Shown here: piece by piece, positions 20,909 through 31,243 of the stretch
Numbering within the stretch: the stretch's first letter is position 1
Layout: each line of letters opens with the position of its first letter
Assembly: GCA_029204225.1 (NCBI GenBank)
Contig: CM055106.1
Span: 17,120,149-17,184,148, forward strand
Length of the DNA stretch: 64,000 nucleotides
Reading direction: 5' to 3'
Origin: Diphasiastrum complanatum
Lineage: Eukaryota > Streptophyta > Lycopodiopsida > Lycopodiales > Lycopodiaceae
Position numbers and translations under genes: made by a program
Notes under the pieces: model-generated
Seen by the model: only the letters and a program-made list of their open reading frames with translations
The model's database searches: none
What the model was told of the DNA's origin: nothing

Positions 20909-21599
20909 TGTGAAAAGTACAGTACTAAGGACCATAAATGGATCTTTGAATGATCCACAAGGTGATTGTATGCTTGTTAAACAATCTATCAGAAACTAGT
21001 CATCAGAAAACAAGATCTAGTTTAGCAGCTTGATAGGAAACAAGTAGAGACAATCAAAGCATTGATCAAATAGTCTAATCCAACTCCACACGTGTGGAAA
21101 TAAGGCTGTAGTACAGCCTGTAGACAGTGTTTACAAAGTGCCAAAGCTGGGTTTCATTGGAAAAATAGAGTAATCACCATACAATGAGAGGAAACTCGAG
21201 TTTCTCCTTGAGGCTCCAAAAAGTTTCTATCTTCTCACTATGGAGAATGGAAATACATAGTAAAACACACTTCCTTTGCAAAGTTAGGTGAAAATCCAGC
21301 ATGTAATAAGGAAGTAGACTCCACTTTCTTGTCCTAATGTGAAAACCCTAGCCTAGATCCAAGAGTCATGCTTGGTAGGTGCATGGTAGGTACAAATCTC
21401 ATCATAAATCATGGTCTAGATCCTACAAAGTAGGAATCACTACCAAATAGACACAACCACTCCTCTTGACCCGTGGTAACCTACTTTAGGTGTGTATGTA
21501 CAAGTGGCACTTTGGCCATTGAAGTAACCAACAAACAATATTGACAAAATGTACAATATTCTACATGGCTAGATTTGCCAATGTAGGCAATTTTTCACA
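20909..21599 (-). repeat. Copia B1 3' LTR
   Basis: 691 bp, plus-strand ends TGTGAAAAGTAC and CAATTTTTCACA. CCACACGTGTGG palindrome at 21086-21097. The polyprotein frame reads 39 bp into its right end. Confidence 0.96.
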
Positions 21600-24500
21600 C
21601 TCCTCCTCAAATCTAGCCTTGGAGATCACAATGCTTTTATCAATAACTCCAATTGAAGATCTAAGCTTGACAAATGAATCTTTAGGTAAAGGTTTAGTAA
21701 AAAAATCAGCCAAGCAACTTGATGATGGCACGTGTTGGAGCTTGATCTCTTTAGCTTGCACTTTTTCCCTCACGAAATGATGAGCAATTTTGATGGGTTT
21801 GCTCCTTGCATGGAATGTAGGATTAGTTGCAAGTGATTGGGCTGATTGGTTGTCACAATAGATGATAGGGATCTCCTCCTCCATGACATGAAGCTCCACC
21901 AATAGCCTTTTGAGCCACAAGACCTCCTTGCATGTTGATGTCAAGGCCTTGTATTCAGATTCTGTGGAAGATAGGGAGATGGTATCTTGCTTTTTGGAAA
22001 TCCATGATACTACTCCATCACATAGAAAGGTGGCAAAGGCACTTGTCGATCTTCTATCCACTTTGTCACCTGCAAAATCCGAGTCACTATAGGCTCTTAA
22101 GCCAAGATTAGTTCCTCTATACAAAATACTAAAATTCTTAGTGAATGAAATGTATCTAAGAACTCTTTTGGCCATCTTCCAATGTGAAACTAGAGGACTT
22201 TGCATGAATTGGCTTAACTTTCCAACACTATAACTAAGATCAGGTCTAGTTATAGTTAAATAGATAAAGGAGCCAATAAGCCTTCTATATAATGTGATGT
22301 CCTCAAAGGATGCTTCATCACAACCAATAGATGCTTTTACATGTTGCTCCATTGGTGTCTCAATGCCTTTACAATTCTTCATTCCAAATCTATCTAGGAT
22401 GGATGTAGCATATTTAGATTGACAAATGAAGCTAAAATCACATCCTCTAATAACCTCTATTCCAAGAATGAAGCTCAATAGGCCGAGATCTACCATCTTA
22501 AACTCTTTTGCTAAAGCAATTTTTACATCTCTAATTCCATCTAGATCATTACCACTCAAGATAATGTCATCTACATACAAAACAAGAATAATGATCATGC
22601 CATCATGAAAACTTATATACAATGATGAATCATAGGCACTCATTACAAAATTGATGGAAATGAGAAAAGAGTTTAGCCTAGAGTACCATGCTCTAGGTGC
22701 TTGCTTGAGCCCATAAAGGCTCTTCTTCAAAAAACACACCTTTCCTTCATGCTTTGCCTTGATGAAGCCCTCGGATTGCCTCATGTAGATCTCTTCCTCC
22801 AAATAACCATTGAGGAATGCATTTGTGAAGTCAAGTTGGAATAGCTCCCAATTGAAGGTTGTAGCAAGACTAATGATTAACCTGATAGTAACAAGCTTAG
22901 CCACAGGAGCAAAAGTCTCATCATAGTCAATGCCTTTGGTTTGTAGAAAACCTTTGGCAACAAGCCTAGCTTTATGCTTGCTTATTGATCCATCTTGATT
23001 ATACTTCAATCTAAACACCCACTTGCAATCAAGAGGTTTCTTCCCTTGAGGAAGATCCACAAGATCCCAAGTATGATTCTCAATAAGAGCATCATACTCT
23101 ACTTGCATAGCATCCATCCAACTTTTAGACTTACAAGCATCTTCATAGCATGTTGGCTCATCTAACATTGAAGTAAGAAAGGTGTAAGATGTGAAAGATG
23201 ATGAGCCTTCCCTTTGATCACCTTGACCATCATAGGTGAGCCTCAATGGCTCGGATCTTGCCCTTGTAGATCTTCTTGGAGTTCTTGGAGTTCTTGCATC
23301 TTGAGGTGGATCCTCAACTTCTTCTTCACTTGGAAGCTCCTCCTCCATCCTAGCATGATCCTTGGCATCAAGATGATTAGTAGCATTATCATCCAAATCA
23401 CAAGCATGTCCTTCATAAAAAATAACATCCCTACTCACTATCACCTTGCTAGTGATGGGATTGAAGACTCTATAACCTTTGTTATTCTCACCATATCCCA
23501 CAAAGATGCCTTTGATGGATGTTGCATCATCCTTCCTTCTCCTATCCAAGGATTGGTGTACATAGCAAGTGGATCCAGAAAGTTTGAGATCTTTGAGATT
23601 GGGATTCTCTCCAAATAGAGCTTCAAATGGTGTGATTCCCCCAATGGCTTGGTTTGGCAATATATTGCACAAATAGTTAGCACAAGTTATTGCTTCACCC
23701 CAAAATGGTTTGGATAGAGAAGCATCTAGCCTTAAGGCCTTAGCACACTCACAAAGAGATCTATTTCTTCTCTCACTCACTCCATTTTGTTGAGGGGTGT
23801 ATGGACATGACAACTCCCTCTTTATGCCATTAGAAATACAAAAGTCAATCAACTTATTGGAGACATATTCACCTCCATTATCACTCCTTAATACCTTAAT
23901 CTTGGTACTAAGTTGATTTTCTACCAAAGTCTTGAACTTTACAAAAGAATCAAACACCATTGATTTGCTAGACAAGAGGTACATCCAACAAAATCTAGAA
24001 TAGTCATCAATGAAGATTACATAGTACTTGGCACCACCATTAGACTCATGTGAAAAACTATGAACATCCAAATGGATGAGTTCAAGAGGAGAGTCTGATC
24101 TTGATGTAGACCTTGAGAGGGGTAGCTTGTGAGCCTTTGAGAGGCTGCATGCTTCACATCTCTTCCCACACTTTGACAAATGCTTGGGGAGTCCAACTGC
24201 AAGTTCCTTTGTAGTCATAGATTCCATGGCTTTGTAGTTGGGGTGGCCCAACCTTTTGTGCCACAATTCCACCTTTGATAGCTCCACCTTTGCCAAGTTA
24301 ACACTCTCCACTGCAATATTAGCATCAAGCTTAAACAATCTACCTTGCTTAAAGCCTTTGGCTATACATTCATCATTTCTAAGGATGGAACAAACTCCAT
24401 GCTTGAATTGTACATCTAGGCCATTATCCATTAACTGGCCAACACTAAGCAAATTCTTGGTTAACTTAGGAACATAAAGAACATTATCTAGATTCATCCT

Positions 24501-25562
24501 TTTGGATGATCCCACATACAAGGGAATTGTTCCTATTCCACTTATCTTACATTCTTGACTACTTGCAGTATAGATTGATCTATGTAAGTCATTGTAAGAA
24601 AGTAAGGTGGAGAATATGTCCTTTTGATATGTCATGTGGGAACTTGCCCCACTATCAATCCACCAAGAATCATTGGTGTTGCTCTTGGATGATGGTGGTT
24701 TGTTGGAAACCATCAAGGATGACTCTTCATCCTCCTCTTCCTCCTGATGTGCAATGTTGCTTTGTTTGCTCTCTTGTGTCTTCTTCTTCTTGAGACATTC
24801 TGATGCAAAATGTCCTTTCTTTCCACAGAAAAAACATTTGTACTTGGACTTGTCTTTGATCTTGCCCTTTGAGCTTGAAGCCTCATCCTCCTCCTTGGTC
24901 TCCTTGAAGTGCTTCTTCTTGCCATTGGTCTTCTTCTTGCTTTTAAATGAGAAATTAGCTTTCTCATCACCATCCTGCAGAGAAATAGCATTCATTCTTG
25001 CATTGGTATGCAACATCCTACACTCTTCAGCTACTAATACACTGTGTAGCTTTTCTATAGTAGGCAAAGTGTCTTGGATTGCAAAGCTTTGGACCAAATT
25101 TGTAAAGCCACTTAGGACAATCTGAACAAGCTCACTATCTTGAATCTTCTCTCCAATGGAAGCTAACTCTCTATTAAGAGACTTGATTCTTAGCACATAA
25201 TCTTGTGCATTCTCATCACTCCTCTTCATGCTTTGTAGAATCTGGTTCCTAAGCATGAGAACCCTCAAAGTGTTACTAGACTCATAGATAGATTTTAAAG
25301 ATTCCCAAGCCTCTTTAGCACTCTTACATGATGATACTTCCCTTAAAAGATCATTGCTTACATTCATCTTAATACAGTGAAGTGCAAGCCTAGACCTCTT
25401 CTTGTATCTCACTAATTCCTGTGCACCTAGAGGTTCATCTTCATCATCTATTAGAAACTCATAAAGATCCTGGAGCACCATTAGTGACTCCATCCTCACT
25501 TTCCAGATAGCATAATTGGTAGAATTTAACCTCTCACTAGCTTCTAGAAGGTAGGCTCCCAC
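21561..25562 (-). CDS. Copia B1 gag-pol polyprotein
   Basis: 1333 codons open from a GTG at 25562 to the TAG at 21561. Approximate positions: gag 1-240, CCHC knuckle CFFCGKKGHFASEC 243-256, protease WWIDSGASSHMT near 300, pre-integrase LWHKRLGHPNY near 433. Integrase D, D and E are near 499 (DVHS), 560 (SDNGGEY) and 597 (SERRN). RT has YDETFAPVAKLVTIR near 880 and YVDD near 996; RNase H has SDSDFAGD near 1159. The native start aligns to an ATG at 25571, but codon 3 there is TAA (Ser in B2). A eukaryotic start must therefore be an internal Met, the first being about 24 codons in, within the W-K-V-R-M motif. Otherwise it looks autonomous. Confidence 0.95.
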   Translation of the reverse strand: MGAYLLEASERLNSTNYAIWKVRMESLMVLQDLYEFLIDDEDEPLGAQELVRYKKRSRLALHCIKMNVSNDLLREVSSCKSAKEAWESLKSIYESSNTLRVLMLRNQILQSMKRSDENAQDYVLRIKSLNRELASIGEKIQDSELVQIVLSGFTNLVQSFAIQDTLPTIEKLHSVLVAEECRMLHTNARMNAISLQDGDEKANFSFKSKKKTNGKKKHFKETKEEDEASSSKGKIKDKSKYKCFFCGKKGHFASECLKKKKTQESKQSNIAHQEEEEDEESSLMVSNKPPSSKSNTNDSWWIDSGASSHMTYQKDIFSTLLSYNDLHRSIYTASSQECKISGIGTIPLYVGSSKRMNLDNVLYVPKLTKNLLSVGQLMDNGLDVQFKHGVCSILRNDECIAKGFKQGRLFKLDANIAVESVNLAKVELSKVELWHKRLGHPNYKAMESMTTKELAVGLPKHLSKCGKRCEACSLSKAHKLPLSRSTSRSDSPLELIHLDVHSFSHESNGGAKYYVIFIDDYSRFCWMYLLSSKSMVFDSFVKFKTLVENQLSTKIKVLRSDNGGEYVSNKLIDFCISNGIKRELSCPYTPQQNGVSERRNRSLCECAKALRLDASLSKPFWGEAITCANYLCNILPNQAIGGITPFEALFGENPNLKDLKLSGSTCYVHQSLDRRRKDDATSIKGIFVGYGENNKGYRVFNPITSKVIVSRDVIFYEGHACDLDDNATNHLDAKDHARMEEELPSEEEVEDPPQDARTPRTPRRSTRARSEPLRLTYDGQGDQREGSSSFTSYTFLTSMLDEPTCYEDACKSKSWMDAMQVEYDALIENHTWDLVDLPQGKKPLDCKWVFRLKYNQDGSISKHKARLVAKGFLQTKGIDYDETFAPVAKLVTIRLIISLATTFNWELFQLDFTNAFLNGYLEEEIYMRQSEGFIKAKHEGKVCFLKKSLYGLKQAPRAWYSRLNSFLISINFVMSAYDSSLYISFHDGMIIILVLYVDDIILSGNDLDGIRDVKIALAKEFKMVDLGLLSFILGIEVIRGCDFSFICQSKYATSILDRFGMKNCKGIETPMEQHVKASIGCDEASFEDITLYRRLIGSFIYLTITRPDLSYSVGKLSQFMQSPLVSHWKMAKRVLRYISFTKNFSILYRGTNLGLRAYSDSDFAGDKVDRRSTSAFATFLCDGVVSWISKKQDTISLSSTESEYKALTSTCKEVLWLKRLLVELHVMEEEIPIIYCDNQSAQSLATNPTFHARSKPIKIAHHFVREKVQAKEIKLQHVPSSSCLADFFTKPLPKDSFVKLRSSIGVIDKSIVISKARFEEECEKLPTLANLAM
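21600..21608 (-). promoter_or_regulatory. Copia B1 polypurine tract
   Basis: GAGGAGGAG on the minus strand directly before the 3' LTR; translated in frame as Glu-Glu-Glu. Confidence 0.8.
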
Positions 25563-25571
25563 TTATCCCAT

Positions 25572-26190
25572 CTTACTAGCAAGATTCTACACACAAGATA
25601 TAGATTTGTTTGGACCTGAAACTCACAAAGGTTTCAAACTTGCAGTGTTTCACTCAAATGTTGACTTCTAATCCAACAGATGGATTTGTAATCACAGTTC
25701 TATCACTCCCTCACAAGCTGGAATGAAGATAAGATGAGATGAAAACTACACTCAAGCAAATCTTGCCAATCTTGGCTATTCTTGGACAAAAACTGACTCT
25801 ATCTCTCTCATTCACTTTGATGTACTTTCAAGACCTGGTTTCCACTTTAAGAAGGTCTGAAATCAGCCTAGATTAATTAGTTTTCATGAAACAAACTCAA
25901 AACTAATCAATGACAACTGATCTTAATAGCTTATCCTAGGATTTGCACCAAAAATTACATCAAACTGACACCATATGAATTTTCTATGATCCAATGAATA
26001 TGGGTTATTAAATGCTGGTTCAGAGATGCCCACACGTGTGAACAGTACGGATTTTGATCCTGAAAAAGTTTGGGATCAAATCCCCTCACCAAAACCTGGA
26101 TACCAGCTCGCCCTTCCAATACTAGCTTTTTGCACCAAAACCTGCTAAAACTGGATTAGATTCAGACACAGATCAATGGCCTTGTACTTT
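25572..26190 (-). other. Copia B1 untranslated leader
   Basis: About 620 bp between PBS and the ancestral ATG, matching the B2 leader. Contains cccacacgtgtgaac near 26029-26043, an extra copy of the LTR palindrome core. No coding seen. Confidence 0.7.
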
Positions 26191-26202
26191 GCTCTGATAC
26201 CA
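26191..26202 (-). promoter_or_regulatory. Copia B1 primer-binding site
   Basis: Minus strand TGGTATCAGAGC adjoining the 5' LTR. Confidence 0.92.
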
Positions 26203-26893
26203 TGTGAAAAGTACAGTACTAAGGACCATAAATGGATCTTTGAATGATCCACAAGGTGATTGTATGCTTGTTAAACAATCTATCAGAAACAAGTCATCAG
26301 AAAACAAGATCTAGTTTAGCAGCTTGATAGGAAACAAGTAGAGACAATCAAAGCATTGATCAAATAGTCTAATCCAACTCCACACGTGTGGAAATAAGGC
26401 TGTAGTACGGCCTGTAGACAGTGTTTACAAAGTGCCAAAGCTGGGTTTCATTGGAAAAATAGAGTAATCACCATACAATGAGAGGAAACTCGAGTTTCTC
26501 CTTGAGGCTCCAAAAAGTTTCTATCTTCTCACTATGGAGAATGGAAATACATAGTAAAACACACTTCCTTTGCAAAGTTAGATGAAAATCCAGCATGTAA
26601 TAAGGAAGTAGACTCCACTTTTTTGCCCTAATGTGAAAACCCTAGCCTAGATCCAAGAGTCATGCTTGGTAGGTGCATGGTAGGTACAAATCTCATCATA
26701 AATCATGGTCTAGATCCTACAAAGTAGGAATCACTACCAAATAGACACAACCACTCCTCTTGACTCGTGGTAACCTACTTTAGGTGTGTATGTACAAGTG
26801 GCACTTTGGCCATTCAAGTAACCAACAAACAATATTGACAAAATGTACAATATTCTACATGGCTAGATTTGCCAATGTAGGCAATTTTTCACA
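26203..26893 (-). repeat. Copia B1 5' LTR
   Basis: 691 bp. CCACACGTGTGG at 26380-26391. Confidence 0.96.
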
Positions 26894-26898
26894 CTAGT
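26894..26898. repeat. TSD of copia B1, right
   Basis: ctagt, matching 20904-20908. Confidence 0.95.
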
Positions 26899-27132
26899 CT
26901 CTTCGTAACCCGTACAAAATATGGGCTTTGGTGCTACTGGTTCAGTGTCCACTTTGGCCCATTCAACCAAAAGGCTTTTAGCTTGTGGTGCAATTTGCAG
27001 TAATTCCTCGAGGAATAAACTAACATGGCTCGTCAGCAGGCTTGTGAGCCTTTCAGTGTGCAGTTCCTCGGGCTCCACCATGTGGAAAGGTGGTTTATGA
27101 CGATGCAATCGACCGTTTTGATCAGTGTGCAA
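26899..27132 (-). pseudogene. Gypsy-type gag-protease linker, upstream half
   Basis: The minus-strand frame ends PKPIFCTGYEETS at the copia B1 junction and, in the same frame, continues into the protease half at 20908. Upstream it reads FHMVEPEELHTERLTSLLTS. I do not recognise the linker itself; the call rests on frame continuity. Confidence 0.6.
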
Positions 27133-27499
27133 TGGTGAGGTTTAGGGTTGTCATCAGCAAGAGGTTCCATAGGGTTGTCTCTTTCTTGCTCTTTTTTCTC
27201 CGTTTGTACTCTCTATACCCAGTGTTGTATCTTCTGGTACTGTCTCCTTTTTGCCCTCACATTCGGATATGGTGCTTGAAGAAACAAAATGTTTCTAATT
27301 ACAAAGCCTTGCTAGCTTTCAACCCTCAGTCCAACGAAGACATTCGCGAACTCGAAGATCTGGAGACACAATGCACAAAAGGTTTCATGAACACAAAAGC
27401 CAAAGCAGACAAAGATGAATGGTTCGCAAACACGAAAGTCAAAGTAGTAGGTAATACTAGTAGCAAACGCTCGCTACAATATAAGGCAAGATTGTAGAA
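27133..27499. other. Unassigned stretch with a small inverted repeat
   Basis: About 370 bp. A plus-strand frame (27090-27497) covers it, but I do not recognise its product. The end has a direct repeat, aaacgctcgctac, at about 27464 and 27499. It also has an inverted pair (caagattg and caatcttg, with flanking ataag/cttat) at about 27479-27530. Confidence 0.4.
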
Positions 27500-27679
27500 A
27501 ACGCTCGCTACCAATCTTGTCTTATATTTTGAGACATTCCCATCTGGTCCATACTTTAACTTGTAAACCCATTTGCATTTTACAGCCTTTCGCTTATCAG
27601 GTAATGGCTGCAACATCTGTACCTGGTTCTTCTTCATGGATTCCATCTCTTCGTTCATGGCTTTGATCCATTTGTCCAT
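27500..27679 (-). pseudogene. Copia D reverse transcriptase, N-terminal part
   Basis: MDKWIKAMNEEMESMKKNQ, then KCKWVYKLKYGPDGNVSKYK and T-R-L-V-A. This is the standard RT entry motif, truncated right after it. The open frame continues to 27326 only in unrelated sequence. Confidence 0.8.
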
Positions 27680-27693
27680 CTCTAGACATTCAA

Positions 27694-28769
27694 TTACCTC
27701 CTTGAAAGTCTGTGGTTCGCCATCGTTCTGCTCTCATCGAATCTTACATCTCTCACTATCTTTACAATAATCGTGTCTAGCATGTAGACTCTATAGTATG
27801 ACGAATTGTTGTCATATCCTACCAGAAATCCCTGTTCAGCTTTCTCATCAAGCTTCTTTCGAAGCTTATCAGGGATATGTGCATAATTTGCATAGCCAAA
27901 GATTTTGATGTGAGATAGGTTGGGCTTTTTACCCCACCACAATTCGTTGGTGTCGTGTGAGGGACACCAGACTTCCCTGTCCTGTTTTGGATGTATGTAG
28001 TTGTAGCTATTGCTTCAGCCCACAGTATTCTTGGAGCTTTTGAGTAGGCCATCATGCATCTGGTAGCTTCCATTAGAGTTCTATTTTTTTTCTCTACAAC
28101 ACCGTTGTGCTGCGGTGTGTAAGCTACAGTCCTTCTATGAATGATAGCACGATCATTATAGAAGTCACTGAAGCAATTCAAGATGTATTCGCCACCTCGA
28201 TCTGTCCTGATCTGCTTCACGTTGTTGCCAGTGCATCTCTCTATCCAATTCACATACTCTATGAATTTATCAAGTGCTTCTGATTTATTCTGAATAAAAT
28301 ACACTCTGACGAATTTACTATAATCATCAATGAAGGTTATGTAATATTTCGAGCCTCCAACTGAGATCACATTGAAAGGTCCACAAATGTCTGAATGCAC
28401 TAACTCCAGAATCTTGTAGAAGTCTTTGACAAATGGAGTGCGAGACATCCTACCCTTTAGACATGCATTACAGGTGGTCGAATTGTTTGCATTCAAGATG
28501 CTGACTCCTGTTATTGCTCCATGATGGCTTGCTTGGTAAAGTGCCATCAAATTCATGTGGCATAGTCTCCTGTGCCACAGAGTGTCTAGCGAATGATCAT
28601 GAGTTTGATGCACTTGATCTGCAGGCAGGCATACTTTCAAGTGATATAGATTACCTTTTCTTCTGCCTTGAGTGATGAGGGTACTGGTACTGACATCAAT
28701 AATGTTGCAAGTTTCATCAGAAAACGTCACACGCATCCCTGCATCAGCTATCCTTGCCACAGAAAGCAA
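27694..28769 (-). pseudogene. Copia D pre-integrase and integrase
   Basis: The frame 28769-27819 carries LSVARIADAGM, the pre-integrase LWHRRLCHMNL...CNACLKGRMSR, and the integrase VHSDICGPFN, FIDDYSKFV, IRTDRGGEYI and PQHNGVVEKKNRTLME. D, D and E are visible. A frameshift at about 27940 moves the C-terminal G-Y-A-N-Y-A-H-I-P and F-L-V-G-Y-D motifs into the 27942-27694 frame. Broken. Confidence 0.85.
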
Positions 28770-28949
28770 GTCCTGCTACAGTGTAGGCACGAACAGAATG
28801 TCTTCCAATCATCTATCTCTGCCATTCGTGTTGAGCCAGAGTGAACCAATACCGTTCACTTGATGTTTGGATCCATCTCCAGAAATAATGAATCTTGAAG
28901 GATCTGCACTTCAGAAATCAAACATAATTCATCTTGATGTCACGAGTGT

Positions 28950-29430
28950 GAAGTAGCTCCTGAGTCTAGGATCACCTCTTGTGTGTCAGGTGTTGACGTT
29001 GCACACACATCTGCACAAATGTAGGCGGTCGAACAATTTTGGTTCGATCTCTCTTCGTCCATTTTTGAGTTCTCAGGCTCCTCAACATAGGATGAACTGT
29101 TACTGTTCTCCTATATGCTCTGTGCTGATTTGTTCTTTGGATTCAGGTGGCAATCCATTACTGCATCACCTTTCTTGTGGTAGTGAAGACACTCAATTTC
29201 TGGATTGAGCCAGCACGTATCAACTGTGTGCCCATCTCATCTACATCTCACGCAAGTCTTTTTTTTTTCACTCTGCCTTTGTTCTTTCACTTGCCTTTGC
29301 TGGTCCCCTCTACTTGTTGATCACGATCCCGCCTTTGATTTGACTCCCTCTTAGGCTTGAATTGTTTGTTTGTCTTTTCTTTGTTGTCGTAGAGGGCTTG
29401 GTTAGAGCCATCCTTGTGATCAAGATGTTC
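28950..29430 (-). pseudogene. Copia D gag knuckle region and protease
   Basis: The minus strand reads, with interruptions, a knuckle-like segment near 29170-29250. It then reads a linker and the protease motif V-I-L-D-S-G-A-T-S-H near 28960. Several stops; assigned from position and the DSGATSH motif. Confidence 0.55.
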
Positions 29431-29434
29431 TCTA

Positions 29435-30157
29435 TGTGAAGTTTTTAGCACGGGTGAGCTTCACCACACACCCTACAGGATCTTACTAGGGTGTTGTGAT
29501 TGCACAAGATTGATCAAAGAACAATATACTTGAAAAATCTATGACAAGTGCACAATGGCATACATCAGATAAAAAGATCTAACGCCTCACTATGAGAAAT
29601 GAATGTCAGAAATAATTCTAAGTATTCAGGATGGGAAAAACAGTATGCTCTCGGGTAGAGAGAGAAAATCAATGATGGAAAACTCGGATAGAGAGAGAAT
29701 GAGTCCAAAACACCAAAATCTCAATATTCACAATATGGCAAAACATGTCAAGCTTTCCCTACATGAGAGAGACTCGAATGGGCCTACAGTGGAGTTGCAT
29801 GGAAAGTCCACTTAACTGAACTAATTCACCTACCAGAGATCCACATGTGTAACTGCATGCATGGATGTTGCATGTACTACATGTCAACTGCCTAGACATG
29901 TGTAGATCACAGAAACCACTTTGCATGTTGCATGCACTGATTGCATGTGGCTTGCATGCATACACTATGACATTGCATGCTATCTAAACTTCTGCATGTC
30001 ATCAAAATTGAATCTATCTAATTCAAATCCGACCTATACTAGAAGGTTATGTGCTCAATTCACATACCTTTTATGTACAACATGAAATTTAGTGGAAATC
30101 ACCATGGACATGGCCCCAAACTCGAGATAGGAAAATAATTTTTTAATAATCTTCACA
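29435..30157 (-). repeat. Copia C2 3' LTR
   Basis: 723 bp with matching inverted ends TGTGAAG and CTTCACA, directly followed (minus-strand upstream) by the purine tract GGAGGAG. It contains many GCATG/TGCATG motifs at 29845-30000 and the ctcgggtagagag motif also found in LTRs at 35.2 and 47.1 kb. Boundaries come from the terminal repeats and the PPT; no TSD partner is visible. Confidence 0.75.
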
Positions 30158-31243
30158 CTCCTCCTTCAAATTTATGTTCCTATCAACATAGACTTCAAAA
30201 TTAGACCAAGATTAGACCTCATCTTCATAAAGACATTCTTGAGTAGAGGCTTGGTGAGAAGATCAGCAACACAATCTGAAGATGCAACATGCTCCAATGA
30301 GATCTCTCTCCCTATGACCTTTTCTTTTACAAAATGATGAGCCACTTCAATATGTTTGCTCTTTGCATGAAATACTAGATTATTTGCAAGAGCTTGAGCA
30401 GAAATGTTATCATTCTTGATAATTGGAAGATCTTCATCTACATAACACTTTAGCTCCAAAAGTAGCCTTTTGATCCATAAAACTTCCTTTGTTGTGGTTG
30501 TAATATATTTGTATTCAGCTTCACAGGATGATAAGGAAATAGTTGCCTTCTTTTTTGATAGCCAAAAAACCAAGTTCCCCAAAGAAATATAGTGTAAGCA
30601 CTTGTTGTTTTCCTATCCAACCTGTCTCCTGCAAAATCTGAAAATGAAAAAGCAATCAAAGTCAAATCTTCTCCTTTGTAGAATAATCCATAATCCAAGG
30701 TAGAAGATATATACCTCAATACTCTTTTAGCCAACTTCCAATGATATAACTTTGGATCATGGATGTGTTGACTTAGCTTATGAACACAAAAGCTTAGATC
30801 AGGCCTAGTCATTGTTAACCAAATAAGTGAGCCAATAAGACTCCTATAAAGAGTGATGTCTACAAAGGATTTTTCATCATCTTTCATACTTTTACAGTGT
30901 GCTCCATAGGTGTATCTATGCCTTTACAATTTTCCATATGGAATTTCCTGAGCATGGAAAGTGCATATCTACTTTGGCCTATAAATCCATGACCTTTCCA
31001 AAAATCTATTTCAAGGCTTAGAATATAGTGAAGAACTCCTAAGTCCTGGATCTTAAACTTAGTACCAAGTGCATGCTTAGTTTCTTCAACTAACTTATCA
31101 TTATTTCCACAAAGAATGATATCATCTACATAGATGAGAAGAATAATTATAAAATTATCTACAAACTTATGATACAGTCAAGGGTTATATTCACTTAAAC
31201 AAAATCCGAGTGATATGAGATAGGAGTTGAGCCTTGCATACCA
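30158..31243 (-). pseudogene. Copia C2 RT C-terminal part and RNase H
   Basis: On the minus strand from 31243: APRSWYARL, then a YVDD-like region near 31120, LGLEID, the D-T-P-M-E switch, DITLYRSLIGSLIWLTMTRPDLS (30887 frame), RNase H FSDFAGDRLDRKTTSAY and LSSCEAEYKYI (30582 frame), ending LLTKPLLKNVFMKMRSNLG. Frameshifts at about 30580 and 30890 break it. It abuts the C2 LTR. Confidence 0.8.

Larger units (their letters stand above)
20909..26893 (-). mobile_element. Copia B1, complete LTR retrotransposon
   Basis: 5985-bp minus-strand element with two 691-bp LTRs, a perfect 5-bp TSD, PBS and PPT, and a single 1333-codon gag-pol frame. By eye the LTRs differ at about six or seven positions (near 1%). 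It is inserted in a gypsy-type protease gene. The only clear lesion I found is at the gag start. Confidence 0.97.
27500..29434 (-). mobile_element. Copia D remnant
   Basis: Minus-strand copia of another lineage. From high to low coordinate: gag knuckle region and protease (about 29430-28950, motif VILDSGATSH), pre-integrase and integrase (28769-27950), integrase C-terminal (27942-27694), RT entry (27679-27500). Cut at 29434 by the LTR of copia C2 and at about 27500 in early RT. Stops and frameshifts throughout. Confidence 0.8.

Noticed and set aside
21541-25125. Plus-strand open frames opposite copia B1 (for example 23214-23618 and 24754-25125)
   Set aside because: Shadows of the long minus-strand gag-pol; the same shadow appears in B2 in the corresponding place.
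27090-27497. 135-codon plus-strand frame
   Set aside because: Crosses the gypsy-fragment boundary and unrelated sequence; no recognisable motif, so not called a gene.
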